Shown: positions 37,566 to 50,800 of the stretch, piece by piece
Layout: each line of letters opens with the position of its first letter
How positions within the stretch are numbered: the first letter of the stretch is position 1
Assembly: GCF_026230105.1 (NCBI RefSeq)
Contig: NC_079477.1
Span: 1,555,001-1,619,000 of the forward strand
DNA: 64,000 bases
Source of the DNA: Diorhabda sublineata
Lineage: Eukaryota > Arthropoda > Insecta > Coleoptera > Chrysomelidae
Direction: 5' to 3'
Made by a program: the position numbers and the translations under genes
The notes under the pieces: generated by a model
The model's input: the letters and a program-made list of their open reading frames with translations, nothing else
Database searches by the model: none
Told to the model about the DNA's origin: nothing

Positions 37566-38336
37566 ACGCAGTTAATCGCCAGGAAAAGCTTATAGTCAGC
37601 GGATTGGTCATTGAAATGATCGATTGATTAAAAAATCAAAATCCGGGAGTCCAAGGTCAGCTAGGACGGTTAAAAACGTACAAAATATTACTTTGTTTGT
37701 GTAGTAAATCATTAGGAAGCATTCTGTCGCTTTAGATCATAATTATTTCGTATTTTACACAAAGGTTCGTAGTTGCAACCTTACAAAATTCAGGCCTGAC
37801 ATAATAAAAAGGAAATATACGATTTTGCAGCCATTTGTTTATATTTGGATGAAATTAGCAAACAGTTATTTGTTTAAACGTGAATATTGTTTCGAGACAC
37901 CTTGTATATATTCCAATGTACGTTATCTAAGACTGCAAAGTAGAATTGAGTCAATACAAAGCTTAAACAGTAATAAACAGAAATATTAAATTTAGTATTT
38001 CGTTTTCAAGGTCGAGCGCTTAGATTTAAGTTAAAATTGGAGATTGAACTTGAGTTTAAACTATGATTCGAACTCTAGTTTAAACTAGATTGCTCTGTTT
38101 TATGTGCCACAGACATTTTTCTGTCAACTGTCACAAACATAACCAAAATTTTCCCGATATTTGTTTCAAAGTTGAATTGTTTAAGAAAAAACAAGAAATT
38201 CGTGCAATTTCTATGAAGTAGTTGTTATGGTTTACCTTGTGAGGAAATAAAAAGAAAAAGGAAAACGATATAAACTGTTATGTTTTGTACATAACCACAC
38301 AGAATTTAAAAAATCATTCTACGAAAACCGTTTACA
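37566..38336. other. Intergenic spacer upstream of DRC7
   Basis: About 770 bp of AT-rich DNA between two arrays. I see no gene or clear element. Confidence 0.4.
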
Positions 38337-40315
38337 AACAAACAAACGTAAACAATTCGAAAAAGTTAGGTTAGAATCCTCCGTTTCATGTCAAACTACC
38401 CCCGAACTGTCACTATCTTTTAACCCAGTAAACGCCATCTATAAAACGCGAAAAAAAAACGAAGTTTGACGTTTAAACTTCATTCGTAATCGCGTGAATT
38501 AGTTATATAATTTGGTTAATAAATTCGAGTTGGCAAGGGAAAACAAACGTAAACAATTCGAAAAAGTTAGGTTAGAATCCTCCGTTTCGTGTCAAACCAC
38601 CCCCGAACTGTCACTAACTTTTAACACAGTAAACGCCATCTATAAAACGTGAAAAAAAACGAAGTTTGACGTTCAAACTTCATTCGTAACTGCGTGAATT
38701 AGTTATATAGTTTGGTTAATAAATTCGAGTTGGCAAGAGAAAACAAACGTAAACAATTCGAAAAAGTTAGGTTAGGATCCTCCGTTTCATGTCAAACCAC
38801 CCCCGAACTGTCACTAACTTTTAACCCAGTAAACGCCATCTATAAAACGCGAAAAAAAACGAAGTTTGACGTTTAAACTTTATTCGTAATTGCGTGAATT
38901 ATTTATATAATTTGGTTAATAAATTCGAGTTGGAAAGGGAAAACAAACGTAAACAATTCGAAAAAGTTAGGTTAGAATCCTCCGTTTCACGTCAAACCAC
39001 CCCCGAACTGTCACTAACTTTTAACACAGTAAACGCCATCTATAAAACGTGAAAAAAAACGAAGTTTGACATTTAAACTTTATTCGTAATTGCGTGAATT
39101 AGTTATATAATTTGGTTAATAAATTCGAGTTGGCAAGGGAAAACAAACGTAAACAATTCGAAAAAGTTAGGTTAGGATCCTCCGTTTCACGTCAAACTAC
39201 CCCCGAACTGTCACTAACGTTTAACCCAGTAAACGCCATCTATAAAACGCGAAAAAAAAACGAAGTTTGACGTTCAAACTTCATTCGTAACTGCGTGAAT
39301 TAGTTATATAGTTTGGTTAATAAATTCGAGTTGGCAAGGGAAAACGAACGTAAACAATTCGAAAAAGTTAGGTTAGGATCCTCCGTTTCACGTCAAACTA
39401 CCCCCGAACTGTCACTAACGTTTAACCCAGTAAACGCCATCTATAAAACGCGAAAAAAAAACGAAGTTTGACGTTCAAACTTCATTCGTAATCGCGTGAA
39501 TTAGTTATATAATTTGGTTAATAAATTCGAGTTGGCAAGGGAAAACGAACGTAAACAATTCGAAAAAGTTAGGTTAGGATCCTCCGTTTCACGTCAAACT
39601 ACCCCCGAACTGTCACTAACGTTTAACCCAGTAAACGCCATCTATAAAACGCGAAAAAAAAACGAAGTTTGACGTTCAAACTTCATTCGTAACTGCGTGA
39701 ATTAGTTATATAGTTTGGTTAATAAATTCGAGTTGGCAAGAGAAAACAAACGTAAACAATTCGAAAAAGTTAGGTTAGGATCCTCTGTTTCATGTCAAAC
39801 CACCCCCGAACTGTCACTAACTTTTAACACAGTAAACGCCATCTATAAAACGTGAAAAAAAACGAAGTTTGACATTTAAACTTTATTCGTAATTGCGTGA
39901 ATTAGTTATATAATTTGGTTAATAAATTCGAGTTGGCAAGGGAAAACAAACGTAAACAATTCGAAAAAGTTAGGTTAGGATCCTCCGTTTCACGTCAAAC
40001 CACCCCCGAACTGTCACTAACTTTTAACACAGTAAACGCCATCTATAAAACGTGAAAAAAAACGAAGTTTGACGTTTAAACTTTATTCGTAATTGCGTGA
40101 ATTAGTTATATAATTTGGTTAATAAATTCGAGTTGGCAAGGGGAAACGAACGTAAACAATTCGAAAAAGTTAGGTTAGAATCCTCCGTTTCAAGTCAAAC
40201 TACCTCCGAACTGTCACTAACTTTTAACCCAGTAAACGCCATCTATAAAACGCGAAAAAAAAACGAAGTTTGACGTTTAAACTCCATTCGTAATCGCGTG
40301 AATTAGTTATATAAT
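38337..40315 (+). repeat. 200-bp tandem repeat, about ten copies
   Basis: The markers AACGTAAACAATTCGAAAAA and CGCCATCTATAAAACG recur every 200-202 bp from about 38340 to 40315. Each unit holds a TTAGG-like AAGTTAGGTTAG, a TATAAA-like CATCTATAAAACG, and a partly palindromic GTTTGACGTTCAAAC. The array lies between the divergent DRC7 and acid phosphatase genes and each unit looks promoter-like, though no transcript is predicted. Confidence 0.9.
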
Positions 40316-41793
40316 TCGTAATATACATTTGTGTACAATAAAATCAAATCGCACCCCTTTTTAGTTTCGAATTAAGTGGCCGATCATCCGTATAATCAAG
40401 TTATGCGAACTTAGGGGATTTGGCTTTGTCGAGTTGTCATTCTGTCAAGTTATTGTTTGTTTGTCACTCAAATCGTACGCGGCGAACACCCTTTTAAAAG
40501 CGTATAAACGAATTATGAACGCCTCGCTAATCTTTTCATAATATGAGGTTTTTGTTCTCGCCGGGTAATTTTTTTTTTTGATATTCTGAATTAAATAGTG
40601 ACCTCAAAATTCAACAAACACATAATAAAAATATTTGAAGCGTCTAGTTGTTTTTATATACAGAGTGAGTTTCGTGTATATTTAATTTGCGAAACACGTT
40701 GTTACCGGATATAAAAACGTTTTATTTCCATTCCACATGTTTAATTCGAAACTATCTGTTTGTAAATTACAGTTATTTACGTTTTAAACCAAATTTTACC
40801 CTGTTTAAGACCTTTATAATCAGTAGTAGTTCAAGTATAGTTATTATTTGGAAATAATATAAACAAGTTGTGTCTCAGTTTGCAACTACGTCGGATATAT
40901 TATTTAAATAATTATTTTTGTAAGTTTTTTCTTATTTTTTCGATATTTCATGGTTCGTTAACGCAGTTTTATTTTGTTTAACGTATCGATGATCTTTAAG
41001 TCTATTTTCTAAACACCGAGATGTTTGTCCTACTAAAAGATAAGCAAAAATCAGCACTTTGGAACTCAAACTCGATTTTGATATTTAAATTTTTGATATA
41101 TCGATGTAACTTTCTTTTTTTTTATTATTTTGGCGCTCAATTCGTTTCTCGGGGTATTCCAAAAATGTGAAGTGGATTTTCTAGCTGTCAAATTTGTCCC
41201 ACGATAACTTAATCTGGTTGCAGCTCCGAGGAATGGGCCCGGGACTAAACTACAATCATAAACACACATAAGAGGATCGAATCGGTTAATTGCGGAGTAA
41301 TAATTCAAGTGTGCGTTGCTTCGAAACTCGTCGACGTAAATAGAGGCATTACCTGAACTTTTAATGCGTATTTTGCTGGAAGCTTCGGAAACCTGTCAGA
41401 TGTTTGTTTGGAAACGGTTCTAATGATATGTAATTAAACTAATTCTTTATGCAAATGGATCATTTACTCGGTTTACAATTACCGGTTAGGCATTTCATGA
41501 AAAAGCACCCCTTCGACCACAACCGACCGTAACAAACGATGGAAATCTCTAGTTAATGGTTTATTAATGATTACTTTAGATACCCGTCTCGTTCGAAAAG
41601 AAAACCACTTATTTAATAAGCTAGAAAATGATATTTACCCTTTGCGATGTTTGAAATAGTGCGAACGTTTAAAAAAATGATCAAAAAAGGATCAAAATGG
41701 CTTCTAACGGTAAGATGGATGCGGTTTCTCGATGGGTCTCCATCTTGTGCAAAGTTATGCCATGACGCATTTTGATTTTTTGAAAACGAAGTA
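40316..41793. other. Intergenic region between the 200-bp and 184-bp arrays
   Basis: About 1.5 kb. An 80-codon minus frame at 41066-41308 matches no family I know. Nothing else is evident. Confidence 0.4.
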
Positions 41794-44555
41794 GTTTTCC
41801 AAGAGTTAGAGCAGTTTCCATGTACGTCTGGAACGTAAATCGTCTTGAATTCGGATTTACTCGGAAATTATGGCTCCAACGAAAAAATAACTGGAAATCT
41901 TTTTTGTAGAAAATTTTGCGCTCTACATTTTTTGTCGGAACAGTTTTTTTCGAATTTCTCTTAGTTTTCGAGTTATTCTTTTCCAAGAGTTACAGCAGTT
42001 TCCATGTACGTCTGGAACGTAAATCGTCTTGAATTCGGATTTACTCGGAAATTATGGCTCCAACGAAAAAATAACCGGAGATCTTTTTTGTAGAAAATTT
42101 TGCGCTCTACATTTTTTGTCGGAACAGTTTTTTTCGAATTTCTCTTAGTTTTCGAGTTATTCTTTTCCAAGAGTTAGAGCAGTTTCCATGTACGTCTGGA
42201 ACGTAAATCGTCTTGAATTCGGATTTACTCGGAAATTATGGCTCCAACGAAAAAATAACCGGAGATCTTTTTTGTAGAAAATTTTGCGCTCTACATTTTT
42301 TGTCGGAACAGTTTTTTTCGAATTTCTCTTAGTTTTCGAGTTATTCTTTTCCAAGAGTTACAGCAGTTTCCATGTACGTCTGGAACGTAAATCGTCTTGA
42401 ATTCGGATTTACTCGGAAATTAAGGCTCCAACGAAAAAATAACTGGAGATCTTTTTTGTAGAAAATTTTGCGCTCTACATTTTTTGTCCGAACAGTTTTT
42501 TTCGAATTTCTCTTAGTTTTCGAGTTATTCTTTTCCAAGAGTTACAGCAGTTTCCATGTACGTCTGGAACGTAAATCGTCTTGAATTCGGATTTACTCGG
42601 AAATTATGGCTCCAACGAAAAAATAACCGGAGATCTTTTTTGTAGAAAATTTTGCGCTCTACATTTTTTGTCGGAACAGTTTTTTTCGAATTTCTCTTAG
42701 TTTTCGAGTTATTCTTTTCCAAGAGTTAGAGCAGTTTCCATGTACGTCTGGAACGTAAATCGTCTTGAATTCGGATTTACTCGGAAATTATGGCTCCAAC
42801 GAAAAAATAACCGGAGATCTTTTTTGTAGAAAATTTTGCGCTCTACATTTTTTGTCGGAACAGTTTTTTTCGAATTTCTCTTAGTTTTCGAGTTATTCTT
42901 TTCCAAGAGTTACAGCAGTTTCCATGTACGTCTGGAACGTAAATCGTCTTGAATTCGGATTTACTCGGAAATTAAGGCTCCAACGAAAAAATAACTGGAG
43001 ATCTTTTTTGTAGAAAATTTTGCGCTCTACATTTTTTGTCCGAACAGTTTTTTTCGAATTTCTCTTAGTTTTCGAGTTATTCTTTTCCAAGAGTTAGAGC
43101 AGTTTCCATGTACGTCTGGAACGTAAATCGTCTTGAATTCGGATTTACTCGGAAATTATGGCTCCAACGAAAAAATAACCGAAGATCTTTTTTGTAGAAA
43201 ATTTTGCGCTCTACATTTTTTGTCGGAACAGTTTTTTTCGAATTTCTCTTAGTTTTCGAGTTATTCTTTTCCAAGAGTTACAGCAGTTTCCATGTACGTC
43301 TGGAACGTAAATCGTCTTGAATTCGGATTTACTCGGAAATTATGGCTCCAACGAAAAAATAACCGAAGATCTTTTTTGTAGAAAATTTTGCGCTCTACAT
43401 TTTTTGTCGGAACAGTTTTTTTCGAATTTCTCTTAGTTTTCGAGTTATTCTTTTCCAAGAGTTACAGCAGTTTCCATGTACGTCTGGAACGTAAATCGTC
43501 TTGAATTCGGATTTACTCGGAAATTAAGGCTCCAACGAAAAAATAAGTGGAGATCTTTTTTGTAGAAAATTTTGCGCTCTACATTTTTTGTCGGAACAGT
43601 TTTTTTCGAATTTCTCTTAGTTTTCGAGTTATTCTTTTCCAAGAGTTACAGCAGTTTCCATGTACGTCTGGAACGTAAATCGTCTTGAATTCGGATTTAC
43701 TCGGAAATTATAGCTCCAACGAAAAAATAACCGGAGATCTTTTTTGAAGAAAATTTTGCGCTCTACATTTTTTGTCCGAACAGTTTTTTTCGAATTCCTC
43801 TTAGTTTTCGAGTTATTCTTTTCCAAGAGTTAGAGCAGTTTCCATGTACGTCTGGAACGTAAATCGTCATGAATTCGGATTTACTCGGAAATTATGGCTC
43901 CAACGAAAAAATAACCGGAGATCTTTTTTGTAGAAAATTTTGCGCTCTACATTTTTTGTCGGGACAGTTTTTTTCGAATTTCTCTTAGTTTTCGAGTTAT
44001 TCTTTTCCAAGAGTTACAGCAGTTTCCATGTACGTCTGGAACGTAAATCGTCTTGAATTCGGATTTACTCGGAAATTATGGCTCCAACGAAAAAATAACC
44101 GGAGATCTTTTTTGTAGAAAATTTTGCGCTCTACATTTTTTGTCGGAACAGTTTTTTTCGAATTTCTCTTAGTTTTCGAGTTATTCTTTTCCAAGAGTTA
44201 CAGCAGTTTCCATGTACGTCTGGAACGTAAATCGTCTTGAATTCGGATTTACTCGGAAATTATGGCTCCAACGAAAAAATAACCGGAGATCTTTTTTGTA
44301 GAAAATTTTGCGCTCTACATTTTTTGTTGGAACAGTTTTTTTCGAATTTCTCTTAGTTTTCGAGTTATTCTTTTCCAAGAGTTACAGCAGTTTCCATGTA
44401 CGTCTGGAACGTAAATCGTCTTGAATTCGGATTTACTCGGAAATTATGGCTCCAACGAAAAAATAACCGGAGATCTTTTTTGTAGAAAATTTTGCGCTCT
44501 ACATTTTTTGTCGGAGCAGTTTTTTTCGAATTCCTCTTAGTTTTCGAGTTATTCG
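41794..44555 (+). repeat. 184-bp tandem repeat, fifteen copies
   Basis: The unit starting TTTTCCAAGAGTTACAGCAG recurs at exactly 184 bp from about 41794 to 44555. Copies differ at a handful of positions, such as ATTATGGC/ATTAAGGC and TGTCGGAAC/TGTCCGAAC. Every unit ends in TAGTTTTCGAGTTATTC. Most give the same 65-codon minus-strand frame that begins in one unit and ends in the next, an effect of the repeat rather than a gene. The right edge is about 300 bp upstream of the acid phosphatase start. Confidence 0.95.
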
Positions 44556-44861
44556 CGCTACAAAATTTTTTTGAGTTACGAGTCGGCTTATTCAGTAACC
44601 GAAACCACTGAGAATTCAGAAAATGAGGAGTACCCAAATTAATTTCGAGTTTAATTAAGATTTTTATATACTTTAATACGAATTTTTCAGTTCACTTCGT
44701 TTTTCATACCATTTTTCGAATTTTAAAATGAGCGATTTCTTTTTTATTCCAACCCTGTATTTATATAACGACAGTTTCCTAAATTATTATAACATATAAA
44801 TGTATTTTAATGTGTTGGAAGTTTAATTCAAACAATCTTATCAAATCATTACTTTGCAATA

Positions 44862-47800
44862 ATGAAATTTTTTTTTGAAACGTTGTTGCTAATTTCAACA
44901 CGATTCGGTTTTTTCGAAGCGGCCGAAAATACTTTAGTGGCAGTTAACTTGGTGAGTATTTTAAAAATAATAATTGAGAATTTATAAATAATTTCCCGAA
45001 TTTTTATTATTGTTTCGAAATTAAAACGTGCGACCTTCAAATCACCTCTTTTCTAAACTGATAACGTCCAAAATAATTCAACCTACATTTATATAGGGAG
45101 AATCAACCAAAATGATTCGAATTTTCATACAGGGTGTTTCCATATTCGACAGGCAACGCTCTACTACAGAGTGATCCGAATAAATGATTCATTTTGATAT
45201 AGGAAGACGAACCCTAGTTGCTGAGATATTTCTACACCACTGGAATCGCTCGATGTCCACTCGAACTATCTGCAGTTCTTCGATATACACTCGAATTCCA
45301 AACACAAATTCGAATATTTCGGTTAAATTTCCGAAATATCCTACCGACTGCGCCAATTACGTTACTAAACTTCTAGAAGGAGGTTTTAAAAAACGAATTA
45401 CACGTCGAGAAACGTTTATCTTTTATAAATTCGTTAGAATCTAAAATTTAATTTGAAATGTTTCAGATTTTCAGACATGGAGATCGTTGTCCTGAAAAGA
45501 GCAATTTGTATGAATCGAGTATTTATTATAATGAATCGTACTTTAGACCGTACGGTTTTGGACAACTTACCAATGTAAGTAACTTCCTTTGTTGTGGCAT
45601 TTCGTCATCGTGGTCAGTCCCCAGATAAATGGTCGTTCTGCAAAGGAGAAAACAACTACTTTCCTGGCTAATGCCTCGACGAATATTGAATTACAGCTCG
45701 TTTGAAGAGCGTGATGTTAATCGACCTCGCAATTGCAAGATGAGGTTCGAAACCACTGACTAGTTTCGACGGTATTACGTCTCATCAGAGTGGCATAACA
45801 AACTCTCGTTCGAGTTGGAGACTTGAACTGAAGACAACGTCAAAGAGGGTCGCTATTTGATTCATTTAGTTAAACATACTCCAGTGAACGCTATCTGGCA
45901 CCATCCTTACTCCAAACTGCGAACCTAGAACCTATATTTCGATGTAAATGAGGTGTGTCAGATGGCTCAGACTTTCCTGGCTAATGCCTCGACGAATATT
46001 GAATTACTTCTAGTTTTAGCAATATTTTTATAAACTCTGCCAATCTGAGGTGTTGAAATTAAACACAATTGACTCAAATTTGTTAGTAAATTACGTTTTC
46101 TACTTTGTTTAAACAAATAACGATATAAAACGTAGATAAATTTTCATTAACATTCATTTATAGACATTACCTATCAAAATATTTCTTATATCACTTTTTT
46201 AACTATATTTTAATAAAAATCTTCCTCTTCAAGCGAATTATATTAATTTATTATTTTTATTTTGATTCAAAACACCAGATGCTGGCAAAATAATATACTT
46301 TAACGTATAACTTGTTGCCTATCTAACAGTTTAAATTAAAGTTCACTCAATTTCTAGTTAAAAACAAACGAAGTGAAACCTTAATACTTTTTAGGAAGGA
46401 AAACTTCGAGTTTACAATCTAGGTAAAGAAATAAGGGAAATTTATACAGGATTCTTGGATGAATCGTATAACATTGATCTCATAGAAGCAACTAGCAGCG
46501 ATTTTAACAGAACTAAGGCGTCTTTACAATTATTCTTAGCTGGATTATTTCCTCCCACCAAAGAATTGATATGGTTGGAAGGATTTAATTGGCAACCGAT
46601 CGCATATACTTACCAGGAACGAAATTTAGATGAGGTTTTACTTCTTATGTATACACAGAGTTTCTACTTTTTGCAATATGAGTAAAGTTAAATCAGAAGG
46701 TCGTTAAAAAACAGTAGTTTTAATAGTAAAGTACAATGTAACAACTAACAAGGTCTAAAACTCATTTTGACCTAACTTTCATGACAAATTTTATTCTTAT
46801 TATATTATTATAATCTTACCGATAGCTTTTGTTTATATAAATTGTTGATTGAATCGAAATATAAGTACGTATATACCTACGGGTTCTGAGGATTAAAACT
46901 AGGTAATAATGACACTGCACTTTATTCAAAATTAAATAAATAATAACTTTAATATACAAAAGTAAAAGTGAATTTTACAACAATAATAAAATAATTGGCA
47001 CTTTATCTCTATCGCCTCTGTCATATGTCAATGTCAACGGGACCTGATGGCCTCGATTGTAAGAAAGACTAGCCAATACTGGCTTGTGGCGTCCTTATTT
47101 TAGGAGCGGGTGTTGCAATATTAATTTATTGTGGCATACAATTAAGGATCATCTGGTTTAACAACCGTTACGGAAAGAAACGGAAGTATTTTTGTATGTT
47201 GTGCTGTTTAGGGGGCAGATTATACCTTAGACCATATATTTAGACAGGCTGTTATTTCTCCCCACTAAAAAGAAAGTGGGAAAAAACGTCTATTAAAACT
47301 AACCTCAAATAAATTTTTGAAAACTGATTATTTCAAAGTCGCAGACAGTGGAATTTTCTCGCTAGAAACACCCTGTATAATCCGGTAAAATTGTTTTGAC
47401 GTTAGTTTTTATAGATTTTTAGCCATTTTTTTCGATTAAAGTAGCGGTTTGAGTAACTTTATGGTCAAAAAAGAAATAAAGTTCATAAAAAAGAACTTTT
47501 TTTAGGAACTTTTTGGTTTTGGATGTGAAAATTGGGATTGGCATTTGAATGAATATCTCAACACACAGGAAGGATCAAAAATTATGAAAAAATATGAAGA
47601 TTTGTTGAAGTATCTTACAGAAAACACGGGAGAAACTTACGATGAAATTTTGAAGGCCTATTATTTGTATTTTGGATTTGAAATTTTGGTACGATGAAGA
47701 ATATCTTTAACGTTTAAATTTATGCTTAAATACTTGAATGTAACGATCTCAGTGCTACCACAACTACCTTATTCATCGAACCTACCGCCCTACGACTTCT

Positions 47801-50800
47801 TTTCTTCCCCAAAATCACCCAATTTGTCGGATTTACCGCCCTGAAACTTCTTTTCTTCCCCAAAATCACCCTATTTGTCGGATTTATCGCCCGGAAACTT
47901 CTTTTCTTTCCCAAAATAACCCTATTCGTCGGATTTATCGCCCTGAAACTTCTTTTCTTTGCAAAAATCACCCTATTCGTCGGATTTATCGCCCTGAAAC
48001 TTCTTTTCTTCCCCAAAATCACCCTATTCGTCGGATTTATCCCTCTACGACTTCTTTTCTTCCCCAAAATCACCCTATTCGTCGGATTTATCCCTCTAGG
48101 ACTTCTTTTCTTCCCCAAAATCACCCTATTCGTCGGATTTATCCCTCTAGGACTTCTTTTCTTCCCCAAAACCACCCTATATGTCGGATTTATCGCCCTG
48201 AAACTTCTTTTCTTCCCCAAAATCACCCTATTCGTCGGATTTATCCCTCTAGGACTTCTTTTCTTCCCCAAAATCACCATATATGTCGGATTTATCGCCC
48301 TGAAACTTCTTTTCTTCCCCAAAATCACCCTATTCGTCGGATTTATCGCCCGGAAACTTCTTTTCTTCCCCAAAATAACCCTATTCGTCGGATTTATCGC
48401 CCTGAAACTTCTTTTCTTTGCAAAAATCACCCTATTCGTCGGATTTATCGCCCTGAAACTTCTTTTCTTCCCCAAAATCACCCTATTCGTCGGATTTATC
48501 CCTCTACGACTTCTTTTCTTCCCCAAAATCACCCTATTCGTCGGATTTATCGCCCGGAAACTTCTTTTCTTCCCCAAAATCACCCTATTCGTCGGATTTA
48601 TCCCTCTAGGACTTCTTTCCTTCCCCAAAACCACCCTATATGTCGGATTTATCGCCCTGAAACTTCTTTTCTTCCCCAAAATCACCCTATTCGTCGGATT
48701 TATCCCTCTAGGACTTCTTTTCTTCCCCAAAATCACCCTATTCGTCGGATTTATCCCTCTACGACTTCTTTTCTTCCCCAAAATCACCCTATTCGTCGGA
48801 TTTATCGCCCGGAAACTTCTTTTCTTCCCCAAAATAACCCTATTCGTCGGATTTATCGCCCTGAAACTTCTTTTCTTTGCAAAAATCACCCTATTCGTCG
48901 GATTTATCGCCCTGAAACTTCTTTTCTTCCCCAAAATCACTCTATTTGTCGGATTTATCCCTCTACGACTTCTTTTTTTCCCAATAACCACCCTATTCGT
49001 CGGATTTACCGCCCTGAAACTTCTTTTCTTCCCCAAAATCACCCTATTCGTCGGATTTATCGCCCTGAAACTTCTTTTCTTCCCCAAAATCACTCTATTT
49101 GTCGGATTTATCCCTCTACGACTTCTTTTTTTCCCAATAACCACCCTATTCGTCGGATTTACCGCCCTGAAACTTCTTTTCTTCCCCAAAATCACCCTAT
49201 TCGTCGGATTTACCGCCCCGAAACTTCTTTTCTTCCCCAAAATCACCCTATTCGTCGGATTCATCGCCCTGAAACTTCTTTTCTTCCCCAAAATCACCCT
49301 ATTCGTCGGATTTATCGCCCGGAAACTTCTTTTCTTCCCCAAAACCACCCTATATGTCGGATTTATCGCCCTGAAACTTCTTTTCTTTGCCAAAATCACC
49401 CTATTCGTCGGATTCATCGCCCTGAAACTTCTTTTCTTTGCAAAAATCACCCTATTCGTCGGATTTATCGCCCGGAAACTTTTTTTCTTCCCCAAAATCA
49501 CCCTATTCGTCGGATTTATCCCTCTAGGACTTCTTTTCTTCCCCAAAACCACCCTATATGTCGGATTTATCGCCCTGAAACTTCTTTTCTTCCCCAAAAT
49601 CACCCAATTCGTCGGATTTATCGCCCTGAAACTTTTTTTCTTCCCCAAAATCACCCTATTCGTCGGATTTATCGCCCTGAAACTTCTTTCCTTCCCCAAA
49701 ATCACCATATTCGTCGGATTTATCGCCCTGAAACTTCTTTTCTTCACCAAAATCACCATATTCGTCGGATTTATCGCCCTGAAACTTCTTTCCTTCCCCA
49801 AAATCACCATATTCGTCGGATTTATCGCCCTGAAACTTCTTTTCTTCACCAAAATAACCCTATTCGTCGAATTTATAGCCCTGAAACTTCTTTTCTTTGC
49901 CAAAATCACCCTATTCGTCGGATTCATCGCCCTACAACTTTTTTTTCTTCCCTAAAATTGTTTATCGGTTTATTATGAGCAAATTGGTAATATGGTAAAG
50001 TTATACATCGATTCAAAGCAGTTTTCATCGAGGTGATTAAATTTGTATGTAAATAAACTCTTCTTGTTATCTTTTAGGAAGAGTTAGGTTATGATTTACC
50101 TCAATGGTCGAATGTCATTTATCCAAACGAACTTAAAAACCTCGTGATGGACTACTACGATATGATAACAGCAACTTCCAATCTTCGACGGATGACTGGA
50201 GGTAAGGACACGATTGATACTCAAAACGTATTATTTTCTTTATTATAAGCTTGTTTGCTTTATGACGAAGATGTTTTATGAAGAAGACGCTGGTCATATC
50301 TTGTGGAAACAGCAACAAAAATATGAAGAATAAACCTATTGTCGTACCAGTGTTTATTTGAGTACTTGAAACTTCATACTCGGTCAAAAAATGGAATTAA
50401 ACCAACAGCAATGCGCCGATCAACTCGCTTCGACTTTTAGGTTATGAAGCACCATCTCGAGTCACGTGTTTCGCTGGTTTTCGGTATCCAATCGTGCTCG
50501 CGATTCGCCACGGAATGAATTTCATGGAGGTCTTCCGAAATCATGTGAATTCCACTCGCATAAATTCAATATTGCATGGACATTTGGCTGTCAAAAGATT
50601 TGTTCGGGTTGGGTACCGCTTAAAAGAAGCTTGGTGCAATTCTGAATGGCACAATCATCATTTGTTTGCCAGAAGTGTCGGGGAAACCGATCGCGAAAAC
50701 GAATCATTCTCCATCGCTTCCAACAGATGAACATCGTCTCCGAATTTGTTGGATTTTTGTCCGCTACAACTTGAGCTTCAGCTACAACTAACGGGCAAAA

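Noticed and set aside
41066..41308. 80-codon minus frame in the intergenic region
   Set aside because: No resemblance to a known family, no splice partners, isolated.
41681..44637. Series of identical 65-codon minus frames as a gene family
   Set aside because: They are the same 184-bp satellite unit read repeatedly. Each starts in one unit and stops just inside the next.
45130..47380. Transposon spanning two phosphatase exons, bounded by inverted ATACAGGGTGTTTC
   Set aside because: The 14-bp inverted match is real, but such ends are common relics in insect genomes and the exons between are intact and in phase. Two independent remnants are more likely.
47726..49927. 733-codon minus-strand frame as a real repeat protein gene
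   Set aside because: It is the 51-bp minisatellite read in one frame, inside an intron of the oppositely oriented phosphatase gene. The opposite strand is equally open, and nothing resembles a promoter or splice structure. Kept only as a finding.
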